Shown: positions 1 through 8,276, numbered from the stretch's first letter. The stretch is DNA of 19,987 nt from DATAAP01 sp041690495 (GCA_041690495.1 JAWLHE010000019.1:1-19987), one strand, 5' to 3'. The notes: a model not told the origin generated them from the letters alone. A program made the numbers and translations.

Positions 1-1
1 C

Positions 2-253
2 ATCACCGCCAACGCCGTCTGCCCGGGATGGGTACGGACACCGCTCGTCGAAAGGCAGATCGCCGACACCGCGGCGCGGAGAAAGATCGGCCATCAGGAG
101 GCGGCCATGGCTCTTCTTGGCGAGAAGCAGCCGTCGCAAACGTTCGTAACGCCCGAACAGCTCGGCGGCACTGTCGCATTTCTGTGCTCGCCGGCGGCCG
201 ATCAGATTACCGGCACCGCCATCGCGATCGATGGCGGGTGGACTGCGCAATAG
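2..253 (+). CDS. 3-hydroxybutyrate dehydrogenase-like SDR, 3' part only
   Basis: This is the last 83 residues of a short-chain dehydrogenase/reductase whose start lies before the window. The visible part begins with the conserved segment NAVCPGWVRTPLVERQI, contains FVTPEQLGGTVAFLCS, and ends with the classical SDR tail ITGTAIAIDGGWTAQ. The PGWVRTPLVE and DGGWTAQ wording is characteristic of D-3-hydroxybutyrate dehydrogenases, which interconvert 3-hydroxybutyrate and acetoacetate with NAD in the cytosol during polyhydroxybutyrate or ketone-body use. The Rossmann fold and the catalytic Ser-Tyr-Lys are outside the window, so the exact substrate is an inference. It precedes the next gene by 56 bp on the same strand and may share its transcript. 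Confidence 0.85.
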   Translation: MTANAVCPGWVRTPLVERQIADTAARRKIGHQEAAMALLGEKQPSQTFVTPEQLGGTVAFLCSPAADQITGTAIAIDGGWTAQ

Positions 254-309
254 CGATTGCGATGAGCGCCGTCCTTTCGCCGAAATCCGCAATACGAAGG
301 AGTCACGAA

Positions 310-1062
310 ATGCATCCAAGCCCCAAGGCCATTGAGCGGCCATTCCTTGCAAGCGACCGCGCGGAAGTGGCCGCGGCCGCTGCAATAACCCCCGTCCGGA
401 TCGACAGAGCCGGAGGCGCCGACGCCCCGTACGCCGATCCGAAGAATCCCTCCCCGACCGAGGCAGAAATGGTGCTTGACCTGGAGCGGGCCGCGCTCGT
501 GGTGATCGATCCACACGCCGATCTCCTGAGATCGAGCGGCGCCGCCGGGCCAGTTCCTGGTGGAAGCGGGACCGGGCACAAGACAGTCCGGAACCTCGCT
601 CGACTGTTCCAAGCATCGAAGCACGCGGGAATCACCGTCGCGGTCTCGCTTACCGCCGAGAGCTTCAGCGACTCGGGCTTCATGCCGGAACTGCAGCCGT
701 ACATCGAGGGGGACACAACGCTCATCTGCTCGCCTCACAAGCGATACAGCCCACTCCCACGGGTCAATGACAGCGGCCTGCAGCTTCGCAGGCAGCGTGT
801 CCGCCAGATCATCCTCGCAGGACTGATCGCCAATCTTCGTCTCGAATCCCATCTGCGCGACTTCCGCGAACAGGGTTTCGAAGTTGCCGTCGTGCGCGAT
901 GCGATCGCCGGTCCGAGTCTTCCCGAGGGCGACGGCTATCTTTCCACGCTGATCAGTTTCAGCCGCATCGCGAACGCGCTTTGGACGACGGAACAGGCGG
1001 TCAAAACACTCGGCCGGGCCAGATACCTTTCGCAGCCGGGCGCGAAGGAATGCACGCCATGA
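310..1062 (+). CDS. Isochorismatase-fold (cysteine hydrolase family) protein lacking the catalytic Cys
   Basis: A 250-residue protein. The ATG at 310 is chosen because GAAGGAG (296-302) lies 7 bases before it; an earlier in-frame ATG overlaps the upstream gene. After about 55 poorly conserved residues comes the isochorismatase-like hydrolase domain. Asp67 of the triad is in LVVIDPHADLL (63-73), Lys144 is a plausible triad lysine in SPHKRYSPL, and the nucleophile region reads ILAGLIANLRLESHLRDF (168-185). In cysteine hydrolases of this family the position of Arg177 is the nucleophilic cysteine (ANLCVES). Here the codon is CGT, one transition from TGT. The fold is clear but the protein is probably not active as a cysteine hydrolase; it may be a pseudoenzyme or carry a recent mutation. 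Its stop overlaps the next start (ATGA), indicating translational coupling. Confidence 0.8.
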   Translation: MHPSPKAIERPFLASDRAEVAAAAAITPVRIDRAGGADAPYADPKNPSPTEAEMVLDLERAALVVIDPHADLLRSSGAAGPVPGGSGTGHKTVRNLARLFQASKHAGITVAVSLTAESFSDSGFMPELQPYIEGDTTLICSPHKRYSPLPRVNDSGLQLRRQRVRQIILAGLIANLRLESHLRDFREQGFEVAVVRDAIAGPSLPEGDGYLSTLISFSRIANALWTTEQAVKTLGRARYLSQPGAKECTP

Positions 1063-2039
1063 ACGAGCATTCACGGTTCGCCGCGGGCACAACCCGGCGC
1101 GACATAGTATTGGCGGCGGCAACCACTGCCTTTGCAGCCGGAATGCCGGCAGCCGCCCTGGCCATTCCGAAGCAAATCCCTCCCACGCCCGATCCACGCA
1201 GCGGAGCTCAGACGATGAACACGGTCATCACAAAAGACGGCGCCGAGATCTTCTACAAGGACTGGGGCTCCGGTCAGCCGATTGTATTTCACCACGGCTG
1301 GCCCTTGAGCGCCGACGACTGGGACACGCAGATGCTCTATTTCGTGGAGAAGGGCTATCGCGCCATCGCTCACGACCGGCGCGGCCACGGCCGCTCGAGC
1401 CAGGTTGCCGGCGGCCATGACATGGACCACTACGCGGCCGATGTCGCCGCGGTGGTAGAGCATCTCGGCTTGCGCGACGCCATTCATATCGGGCATTCGA
1501 CCGGCGGGGGCGAGGCGACCCGGTATGTGGCCCGCTACGGAACGGATCGCGTTGCCAAACTTGTCCTTATCGGCGCCGTCCCGCCGATTATGGTGAAGAC
1601 ACCGGCCAATCCGGGTGGTCTGCCGATCGAGGTCTTCGACGGATTCCGGCAACAGCTCGCCGCCAATCGTGCGCAGTTCTACCTCGATGTCGCGAGCGGT
1701 CCCTTCTACAGCTACAACCGACCGGGCGCGACGATGTCGCAAGGTGTGATCCAGAACTGGTGGCGGCAAGGCATGATGGGCGGAGCCAAGGCCCACTATG
1801 ACGGCATCAAGGCCTTCTCGGAGACAGATTTCACCGAGGACCTCAGCATCATCGACGTGCCCACGCTGGTGATGCACGGCGGCGACGACCAGATCGTGCC
1901 GATCGCCGACTCCGCGCTGCTTTCGGTGAAGCTGCTGAGGAAGGGCACTCTGAAGGTCTACGAGACGTTCCCGCACGGCATGTGCACCACCCATGCCGAT
2001 GTAATCAACCCGGCCCTTCTGGAATTCATCAGAGCCTAG
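1059..2039 (+). CDS. Alpha/beta hydrolase, non-heme chloroperoxidase/arylesterase type, with Tat signal
   Basis: A 326-residue protein starting at the ATG that overlaps the previous stop, with GAAGGA at 1044-1049. The N-terminus carries a twin-arginine export signal: TTRRDIVLA (11-19), a hydrophobic Ala-rich stretch and an AAALA cleavage-like end near residue 35. The hydrolase core starts around residue 53 (MNTVITKDGAEIFYKDWG). It shows the oxyanion region HHGWPLS, the nucleophile elbow GHSTGGG with Ser147, the acid in HGGDDQIVPI (Asp276/277) and the histidine in FPHGM (His306). This matches the cofactor-free haloperoxidase/aryl-esterase family, which hydrolyses esters and can form peracids. 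Inference: an envelope enzyme. Met53 is a possible internal start giving a cytosolic form of the usual family length. Confidence 0.87.
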   Translation: MNEHSRFAAGTTRRDIVLAAATTAFAAGMPAAALAIPKQIPPTPDPRSGAQTMNTVITKDGAEIFYKDWGSGQPIVFHHGWPLSADDWDTQMLYFVEKGYRAIAHDRRGHGRSSQVAGGHDMDHYAADVAAVVEHLGLRDAIHIGHSTGGGEATRYVARYGTDRVAKLVLIGAVPPIMVKTPANPGGLPIEVFDGFRQQLAANRAQFYLDVASGPFYSYNRPGATMSQGVIQNWWRQGMMGGAKAHYDGIKAFSETDFTEDLSIIDVPTLVMHGGDDQIVPIADSALLSVKLLRKGTLKVYETFPHGMCTTHADVINPALLEFIRA

Positions 2040-2188
2040 TCGCTCCGCGCTGGAGCTCGTGTCCGTCCTCTTCTTCGGCCGTTCGCCGACAGGAGGCGAC
2101 GCGGGCGACGGCAACAGCCGCTCGTACCCAATCCGGCCGTCGCCTGCTGGCGACCGTCACATTCTCTCCGACAGAAGAAGGACATGCC

Positions 2189-2674
2189 ATGAAACAGAGA
2201 CTGAACCCCCTGAAGATCGTCCCCGAGCTCATGCAGGCGATGATCGGACTCTCAGAGAAGGTGGAGAGCGGCGGGATCGACAGGATTCTGGCCGAGCTGG
2301 TCAAGACAAGGGTATCGCAGATCAACAGCTGCGCTTACTGCATCCACATGCACACCCGCGACGCCCGGGCCCATGGCGAGACGGAGGAGCGCCTTTACCT
2401 GCTCGACGCCTGGCGCGAGTCCCCGCTGTACAGCGATCGGGAACGCGCCGCACTCGCATGGGCCGAGGCACTGACGTCGGTCTCCGAAACGCATGTGCCC
2501 ACCGCCGTCTTCGAGGAGGCGCTTCGGCGTTTCTCCGAGGCGGAGCTCGTCCAGCTCACGCTGATCGTCACCACCATCAATGCGTGGAACCGTATCGCGA
2601 TCGGTTTCCGCTTCGTGCATCCCACGAAGCTGGTTCAGGCGGCGGCCCGCCCCGCCCTTCAATCGAATCCGTGA
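2189..2674 (+). CDS. Carboxymuconolactone decarboxylase-family protein, AhpD-like
   Basis: A 161-residue, all-helical protein; the ATG is preceded by AGAAGAAGGA (2172-2181). It has the AhpD core signature in NSCAYCIHMHTRDAR (47-60/61): redox-active Cys48 and Cys51 as CxxC, with His55 four residues later. AhpD-type proteins use this pair as an alkylhydroperoxidase or thiol-disulfide relay. Length and the segments LYLLDAWRESPLYSDRERA and LTLIVTTINAWNRIAIGF fit the stand-alone AhpD/CMD family rather than true PcaC. It lies 149 bp after the exported hydrolase and 40 bp before an SDR on the same strand, suggesting an oxidative-stress or peroxide-linked cluster. That functional link is inference. 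Confidence 0.88.
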   Translation: MKQRLNPLKIVPELMQAMIGLSEKVESGGIDRILAELVKTRVSQINSCAYCIHMHTRDARAHGETEERLYLLDAWRESPLYSDRERAALAWAEALTSVSETHVPTAVFEEALRRFSEAELVQLTLIVTTINAWNRIAIGFRFVHPTKLVQAAARPALQSNP

Positions 2675-2714
2675 CGAGCAAACCGGCATCGACCGTCGAG
2701 TGGAGCAGAACGCG

Positions 2715-3467
2715 ATGTTTAGCATGGAAAACAAGGTGGTCATTATTACCGGCGGTGGCGGCGGGATCGGGCTCGCGGCCGCCCGCCGCTTCGCCGCCGG
2801 CGGCGCAAAGGTGCTCATCACGGGGCGTCGCCCCGCCGCCCTCGACGATATCGCGTCAAGCGACGCGAATATCGAAGCTCTCGTTGCCGACGCCAGCATT
2901 CCGGCCGATGCGCGGCGCACGGTTGCGCGGGCGGTCGATCTTTGGGGCCGGCTGGACGTCCTGGTGAACAATGCCGGTGCCGGCGTGCCGATGGCGCTCG
3001 CAGAGGCGACCGTCGAGCGGATCGGAGGCATCTATGCCGTGAACGTCGTTGGCCCGACCCTTCTGGCCTCGGCGGCGATTCCGCACCTGCAGGCCACGGG
3101 CGGCTCCATCGTCAACATCTCGAGCACCCTCGCGCAGAAGCCGATGGCCGGATTTGCCGATTACGCGGCGAGCAAGGCCGCTCTGGAGCAACTGACCCGG
3201 TGCTGGGCACTGGAGCTGGCCCCCAAGGGGATTCGTGTGAACGCGATCGCTTCGGGTCCCGTGGAGACGGCGTTTCTCCGGGAGCGAATGGGGCTGTCGC
3301 AGGAAGCCGCCGAGGTGGTGAAGGCGCAGGAGAAGAGCCTGATCCCGCTCGGACGGCGCGGAGAACCCGGTGACGTTGCCTCATGGATCGTCGCTCTTGC
3401 CACGCCCTCTGCAGCTTGGATCACCGGACAGGTCCTGGGGATCGACGGAGGGTTCGTGCTCGTTTGA
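2715..3467 (+). CDS. SDR family NAD(P)-dependent oxidoreductase
   Basis: A 250-residue classical short-chain dehydrogenase. The ATG at 2715 is preferred because GGAG at 2702-2705 is correctly spaced; Met4 (2724) has no such site. Visible landmarks are the glycine-rich cofactor loop TGGGGGIG (12-19), NNAG (85-88), Asn110, Ser137 in NISS, and Tyr150/Lys154 in DYAASKAALEQL, followed by the tail GQVLGIDGGFVLV. Residue Arg38/Arg39 after the second strand (TGRR) favours NADP(H). The substrate cannot be assigned. It is the last gene of the plus-strand group and is convergent with the M48 protease gene downstream. Confidence 0.9.
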   Translation: MFSMENKVVIITGGGGGIGLAAARRFAAGGAKVLITGRRPAALDDIASSDANIEALVADASIPADARRTVARAVDLWGRLDVLVNNAGAGVPMALAEATVERIGGIYAVNVVGPTLLASAAIPHLQATGGSIVNISSTLAQKPMAGFADYAASKAALEQLTRCWALELAPKGIRVNAIASGPVETAFLRERMGLSQEAAEVVKAQEKSLIPLGRRGEPGDVASWIVALATPSAAWITGQVLGIDGGFVLV

Positions 3468-3673
3468 GCAACGGCGCCGACGGCGGAGGCCGCCCGTATC
3501 GCTGCCACGGGAACGCGCGGCCGCGATCCTGCGGTTTGCCGCATCGTGGATCAACGCAGGGTGATCCCGGCCGCCCCTCGGAGGGAGAGATCCGTGCCAA
3601 CGGCACGATGGGGTGAAGCAATGAAGCAGCGCCGGATCAGTGTTGTAGATCAGTTGCTTGCCTCATTCTCTCA
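3468..3673. other. Intergenic gap between convergent genes
   Basis: A 206-bp stretch between the stops of the SDR (+) and the M48 protease (-). It contains only small inverted repeats: CGTGCC-AAC-GGCACG at about 3594-3608, and CATTACC-GCC-GGTAATG (3672-3688), which covers the protease stop. Neither is followed by a T-tract, so I do not call a terminator. No convincing reading frame or RNA gene was seen. Confidence 0.5.
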
Positions 3674-4438
3674 TTACCGCCGGTAATGCGGCAGCGCTTC
3701 GGGCATCAGCTCCTGAAGCCGCCTGATTCGGTTCTCATCGGCCGGATGGGTGGAGAGGAACTCCGGTGGCCCATTCCTCGTGGCCTCGGCCATGCGTTGC
3801 CAGAACGATACGGCGGCGCGCGGGTCGTAGCCTGCCTGAGCCATCAGAGTGAGCCCGATGCGGTCGGCTTCGTATTCCTGGTTGCGCGAGAACGGAAGCT
3901 CGAGGCCAAAGGTCGCGCCGGCCCCGAGCAGCGCGGCCGTCATCTGCGGATCGACCCCGGTCGTACCACTCAACACGGTGGACAGCACTGAGGTGCCGAC
4001 GCTGATCAGTTCCGACCGGCTCATGCGTTCGGCGCCATGGCGGGCGATGACATGGCCGACCTCATGCGCCATCACGGTGGCGAGGCCCGCCTCGTCTCCT
4101 GCGACCGGCAGCATGCCGGTATAGACCGCGATCTTGCCGCCGGGCAGCGCGAAGGCATTCACCTGCGGCTCGTCGATGACGATGACCTCCCAGTCGGCCT
4201 CGTAGCCGCTCGCATTGGCAATCCGCTGCGCGACCCGTTGCACCATCGCATTGGCCTGCGGATCGCGTGAGATCCTCGACTTGGCCTTGATCTCCTGAAA
4301 GGCTTCCGCACCGAGCTTGGCCTCGGTTTGCTCGTCGATAAGGTTGAGCTGGCTGCGGCCGGTGACGGGGACCGTCTCGCACGCAGCGGCGGCGACGGCG
4401 ACGCTCAGGGCAAGGAACAGGTGAGGTAGGCGCATCAT
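3674..4438 (-). CDS. M48 family zinc metalloprotease, probable lipoprotein
   Basis: A 254-residue protein of the M48 (Ste24/HtpX/LoiP-like, BepA-related) family. It begins with a hydrophobic export signal ending VAVAAAAC, with Cys20 as likely lipidation site; the -3 position is Ala rather than Leu, so the lipobox is weak. The zinc site is AHEVGH (124-129: His125, Glu126, His129) with the third ligand region EYEAD (188-192), and the C-terminal FLSTHPADENRIRRL is typical of periplasmic M48 proteins. Family members degrade or refold damaged envelope proteins. The two adjacent Met codons (4438, 4435) are both possible starts. It follows the ThDP enzyme by 120 bp on the same strand, without an obvious functional relation. 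Confidence 0.9.
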   Translation of the reverse strand: MMRLPHLFLALSVAVAAAACETVPVTGRSQLNLIDEQTEAKLGAEAFQEIKAKSRISRDPQANAMVQRVAQRIANASGYEADWEVIVIDEPQVNAFALPGGKIAVYTGMLPVAGDEAGLATVMAHEVGHVIARHGAERMSRSELISVGTSVLSTVLSGTTGVDPQMTAALLGAGATFGLELPFSRNQEYEADRIGLTLMAQAGYDPRAAVSFWQRMAEATRNGPPEFLSTHPADENRIRRLQELMPEALPHYRR

Positions 4439-4558
4439 GCGGTCCCGGTCGTGGGGCTAGTGGCCCGGGAGCAACGTGCGGCCCCGGCCTTTCATCCAGC
4501 CAGCAACGAGCGATGCCGTAATTGCGTTCCGCCACGGGCCGCTTGAGCGGCCGGAGAA

Positions 4559-6100
4559 TCAGAAAACCATCTCGATGAGATAGGGTCCCCGGGCGCGCAG
4601 GGCGCGCCCGAACGCGCGGCAGAACGCGTCGATCGTGTCGACCCGGGCGCCGGGGATGCCCATGCCGGCCGCCATGGCGACCCAGTCCAGATCGGGGCGC
4701 CGCAGGTCGAGCATGTCGATCGCCTTGGGTCCAGGATTGCCGAGACCGAGATTGGTCATCTCGTTGCGCAGGATGCGGTACGAGCGGTTCGCGAAAATGA
4801 CCGAAACGACGTCGAGTTCCTCGCGCGCCTGTGTCCACAGCGACTGGATCGTGTACATGGCGCTGCCGTCACCCTCGAGGGCGATCACCTTGCGGTCCGG
4901 ACACGCAATCGCGGCGCCGATCGACACCGGCATGCCGTAGCCGATCGAGCCGCCGCGATTCTGCAGCCAGTCGTGCGGCGGCGCGCCTTTCGTGAAGGCA
5001 AACAGGCCGCGGCCGGAGGTGACCGATTCGTCGACGACGATGGCGCCCTCCGGCAATAGTGCGCCGATCGCGGCGCCGATCGAATCGAAGGTGATGGCGC
5101 CGGTCGGCGCCGCCGGCCGGGACGGCGGCTCCAGGACCGCCGGCTCGTTCGCGCCGAGTTCGTCGGCGAGCCATTCCAGCGCATGGACGCCGTCGTCCGC
5201 CGGCTGCGCCAGGACATGCATCTCGGCGCCCGGCGGATACAACCGACCCGGCTTGTCGGGATAGGCGAAGAAGGCGATCGGCGGCTTGGCGCCGACGAGG
5301 ATGAATTGCCGGTAATCCTTGAGCCGCGCCAGCGACTGGTCGATCGGATAGGGAATACGGTCGATGGTGAAGCGGCCGGCGCCGCGTTCGAGCCGCGCAT
5401 TGAGCATCTCGCCGATCACGTGCGCGCCGGTGGACCTGGCGATGCGGCCCGCCGCCTCGAGCCCGCGCTTGCGCAGGACGTGGCCGCCGAGCAGCAGCAC
5501 CGTCGGCTCCCCTTTCCGCAGCACGGCCGCTGCGGCAGTAACTGCATCCTTTCCGGCCTGGGCACGCGCCGGAACGGCGGGCACTTTCGCCGGGCCGCCG
5601 GCCTCACCCCATGCGACGTCGGCGGGAAGGATCAGGGTGGAGATGACGCCGGGTGGCGCCAGCGCCGCGGCGATCGCATCGGCGGCATCCTGCGCCACGG
5701 CGCCTGTGCTCTGCGACGTGCGCACCCAGCCCGAGACGACGCGCGCAGCGCTCTCGATGTCGGAGGCGAGCGGCGCGTCGTACTTCCGGTGCGAGGTCGC
5801 GTGGTCGCCGACGATGTTGACCATTGGGCTGGCGGCGCGGTTGGCGTTGTGCAGGTTCGCTATTCCGTTGGCGAGGCCCGGACCGAGATGTAGCAGCGTC
5901 GCCGCCGGCGTCTCGGCCATGCGCGCATATCCGTCGGCGGCTCCCGTCGCCACACCCTCGAACAGGCAGAGGACGCAGCGCATGCCCTCGGTGCGGTCGA
6001 GCGCGCTGACAAAATGCATCTCCGATGTGCCGGGATTGGTGAAGGAAACGCGCACCCCACCGCCGACCAGAGTGTGCACCAGGCTTTCCGCACCGTTCAT
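4559..6100 (-). CDS. Thiamine diphosphate enzyme, acetolactate synthase large-subunit/benzoylformate decarboxylase-like
   Basis: A 513-residue ThDP-dependent enzyme. The ATG at 6100 is preferred over an in-frame TTG at 6136 because the family N-terminus aligns there (NGAESLVHTLVGGGVRVSF) and AAGGGAA lies just upstream. The PYR domain has NPGTSEMHF (22-30) and the cofactor-activating Glu48 in LFEGVATGAADGYARM. The central domain spans about 185-325. The PP domain has NRGGSIGYGMPVSIGAAIA (381-399), the metal-binding GDGS (410-413) and ANRSYRIL (437-444) at the end of the GDG-x(~25)-N motif. The family decarboxylates 2-oxo acids, sometimes with carboligation. True AHAS is longer and pairs with a small subunit, which is absent here. 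A role on an aromatic 2-oxo acid would fit the adjacent pca genes but is inference. Confidence 0.85.
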   Translation of the reverse strand: MNGAESLVHTLVGGGVRVSFTNPGTSEMHFVSALDRTEGMRCVLCLFEGVATGAADGYARMAETPAATLLHLGPGLANGIANLHNANRAASPMVNIVGDHATSHRKYDAPLASDIESAARVVSGWVRTSQSTGAVAQDAADAIAAALAPPGVISTLILPADVAWGEAGGPAKVPAVPARAQAGKDAVTAAAAVLRKGEPTVLLLGGHVLRKRGLEAAGRIARSTGAHVIGEMLNARLERGAGRFTIDRIPYPIDQSLARLKDYRQFILVGAKPPIAFFAYPDKPGRLYPPGAEMHVLAQPADDGVHALEWLADELGANEPAVLEPPSRPAAPTGAITFDSIGAAIGALLPEGAIVVDESVTSGRGLFAFTKGAPPHDWLQNRGGSIGYGMPVSIGAAIACPDRKVIALEGDGSAMYTIQSLWTQAREELDVVSVIFANRSYRILRNEMTNLGLGNPGPKAIDMLDLRRPDLDWVAMAAGMGIPGARVDTIDAFCRAFGRALRARGPYLIEMVF

Positions 6101-6222
6101 TGCGCTGTTCCCTTGTAACTGTCGGATTGATTCCAACCGGCATGATCAAGTCTAGTGTGGCCGATCGTCCCTATCTACGGTCATGCGGCGGCGCCGCGGA
6201 CCGTCCATCGAAGCGAGGAAAA

Positions 6223-6921
6223 GTGCAACAGCCGGATTTTGCCGACATTGTCATCGAAGCGATCTCCAGCCGCCGCTCGGTACGCGCTTTTCTGCCGACA
6301 CCGGTCGAGCGCAGGACGGTGGAGAAGATTCTGACCGCCGCTGCACGCGCACCCAGCGGCACCAACATGCAGCCCTGGCGCGTCCACGTCCTCACCGGCA
6401 CGGCCAAGGAGCGTCTCTGCGCCGCCGTCCTGCATGCGGCGGAGAGCGGGCCGGAACAGCATCGCGGCGAATACGCCTACTATCCGGCGGTCTTTCCCGA
6501 GCCGTATCTGACGCGGCGCCGGGTCGTCGGCTGGGGGCTTTACGGCCTCCTCGGGATCAGGAAGGGGGATACGGACCGCATGCGCGCCCAGCACGCCCGC
6601 AACTTCGTCTTCTTCGATGCTCCCGTCGGCATGATCTTCACCATCGACCGCGTGCTGGAGCGCGGCAGCTGGCTCGATTTCGGCATGTTCCTCGAGAACA
6701 TCATGATCGCCGCCCGCGGCTTCGGCCTTCACACCTGCCCGCAGGCCGCTTTCGCGCCCTATCACAAGGTGATCCGCGCCGAGCTCGGCATTCCCGAGGA
6801 CCAGGTCGTGGTCTGCGGCATGTCGCTCGGCCACGAGGACACCGCGGCACCGGAGAACGCGCTGCGCACCGAGCGCGAGCCGCTCGAGCGGTTCGCGGAG
6901 TTCCACGACGGGAATGACTAG
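6223..6921 (+). CDS. Nitroreductase family protein
   Basis: FMN-dependent nitroreductase-fold protein of 232 residues if it starts at the GTG at 6223. The alternative ATG at 6142 would add 27 residues that do not look family-like. The GTG has GAGGAA (6215-6220) rather close to it, so the start is uncertain. Signature segments are ISSRRSVRAFLPTPV (FMN phosphate-binding Arg pair), ARAPSGTNMQPWRVHVL, FFDAPVGMIFTI, and the C-terminal CGMSLGHEDTAAPEN. Enzymes of this type reduce nitro groups, quinones or enones with NAD(P)H. The gene diverges from the ThDP enzyme and converges on pcaB, with which it shares the last four bases. Confidence 0.87.
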   Translation: MQQPDFADIVIEAISSRRSVRAFLPTPVERRTVEKILTAAARAPSGTNMQPWRVHVLTGTAKERLCAAVLHAAESGPEQHRGEYAYYPAVFPEPYLTRRRVVGWGLYGLLGIRKGDTDRMRAQHARNFVFFDAPVGMIFTIDRVLERGSWLDFGMFLENIMIAARGFGLHTCPQAAFAPYHKVIRAELGIPEDQVVVCGMSLGHEDTAAPENALRTEREPLERFAEFHDGND

Positions 6922-8276
6922 CTAAGTACGGCTTTTGCCCTGTCGACCATGCGGTCGACGACCTCGCGGCACTCGCCGATATAGCCGGCGGGGTCCAGCA
7001 GCCTGTCGATTTCGCCCGGCTTCATGTGCCGCGAGAGCTCCGGGTCTTGCTTCAGCACCTCGGCGAGATGGCGCTTCTCGTCGATCGCGCGGCCGCAGGC
7101 ATGCTCGACGATGTGATGCGCCTTGGCGCGGCCGACCGCCTTCGCCGCCGCGATCATCACCGCCTCGGCGAGGATCAGCCCATTGGTCGAGTCGAGGTTG
7201 CGGCGCATGCGCGCGGTGTCGACCGTCATGCCCTCCGCCATCGCCGCGGCATGCATGAGCGCGCCCGAGGTCAGGACGAAGGCCTGCGGCAGCGCCAGCG
7301 GCTCGCTCTGCCACGGCCCGGTGCCGCGCTCGTGATCGTCGGCCATGGCGCCGAGCATCAGCGGCACCAGCGCCTGCACGCCGCGCGACGCCGCGATCAC
7401 GTACTCGCTGGCAATCGGATTGCGCTTCTGCGGCATCGTGCTGGAGCTCCCGCGGCCGGCCTGGTGCGGCTCGAACACCTCGCCGATCTCGGTCTGCATC
7501 AGCAGGATGATGTCGGTCGCGAACTTGGCGAGGTTGCCGCACAGGATGCCGAGCGCGCAGACCGCTTCCGCGAGCGCGCCGCGATTGACGTGCCAGGGTG
7601 CATCGGGCACGGCGAGGCCGAGTTCCTTCGCAAGCCCCTCCGTCACCGCGCGGCCCTTGTCGCCGAGCGAGGCGAGCGAACCGACGGCGCCGCCGAACTG
7701 CACCTTCAGCACGCGCCCGCGCAGCGCGTCCAGCCGCTCGAGATCGTCGAGCAGCGGCGCCGCCCACACCGCGCATTTGAAACCGAAGGTGACCGGCAGC
7801 GCATGCTGGAGATGCGTGCGCCCCGCCATCAGGTCGCCGCGATGCGCCTCGGCCTTCGCGACCAGCCCGCGCGCGGTGCGCACGACTTCGTTACGGATCA
7901 GGTCCAGCGCCTTGCCGATCTGCAGGACCTGCGCGGTGTCGAGGATGTCCTGGGTGGTCGCACCCCAATGCACGTAGCGCGCGGCGTCGCCCCCCGCCGC
8001 CTTGCCGAGCGCCTTGACCAGGCCGACGACGGGATAGCCTACGACGCGCGTGCTGGCCGCGATCTCGTCGAGCACGATCCTGTCGACGTTCGCCGCCGCG
8101 GCGATCGCCTTGGCCGCGCCCCCAGGAACGATGCCGAGCCGCGCCTGGACGCGCGCCAGCGCCGCCTCGACGTCGAGCATCGCCTGCAGCCGCGCGTGAT
8201 CGGAGAACAGCGCGCGCATCTCCGCGGAGCCGTAGAGAGCTCCGAAGATCTCGGAATCCGCGGGATTGATGGTCAT
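6918..8276 (-). CDS. pcaB: 3-carboxy-cis,cis-muconate cycloisomerase
   Basis: A 452-residue member of the fumarase/aspartase superfamily. It converts 3-carboxy-cis,cis-muconate to 4-carboxymuconolactone, the step after protocatechuate ring cleavage. Landmarks are the start NPADSEIFGALYGSAEMRALFSD written in short form as SEIFGALYGSAEMR, HWGATTQDILDT (103-114), the histidine in GRTHLQHALP (152-161), and the family signature GSSSTMPQKRNP (276-287). Its position at the end of a pcaD-C-H-G set supports PcaB over adenylosuccinate lyase. No strong ribosome-binding site precedes the ATG. Unlike the usual operon, 591 bp holding an opposite-strand gene separate it from pcaG, so it may need its own promoter. 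Confidence 0.95.
   Translation of the reverse strand: MTINPADSEIFGALYGSAEMRALFSDHARLQAMLDVEAALARVQARLGIVPGGAAKAIAAAANVDRIVLDEIAASTRVVGYPVVGLVKALGKAAGGDAARYVHWGATTQDILDTAQVLQIGKALDLIRNEVVRTARGLVAKAEAHRGDLMAGRTHLQHALPVTFGFKCAVWAAPLLDDLERLDALRGRVLKVQFGGAVGSLASLGDKGRAVTEGLAKELGLAVPDAPWHVNRGALAEAVCALGILCGNLAKFATDIILLMQTEIGEVFEPHQAGRGSSSTMPQKRNPIASEYVIAASRGVQALVPLMLGAMADDHERGTGPWQSEPLALPQAFVLTSGALMHAAAMAEGMTVDTARMRRNLDSTNGLILAEAVMIAAAKAVGRAKAHHIVEHACGRAIDEKRHLAEVLKQDPELSRHMKPGEIDRLLDPAGYIGECREVVDRMVDRAKAVLS

Noticed and set aside
4537..4552. Hairpin GGCCGC-TTGA-GCGGCC after the ThDP enzyme gene
   Set aside because: Short stem without a T-tract on the minus strand; not enough to call a terminator.
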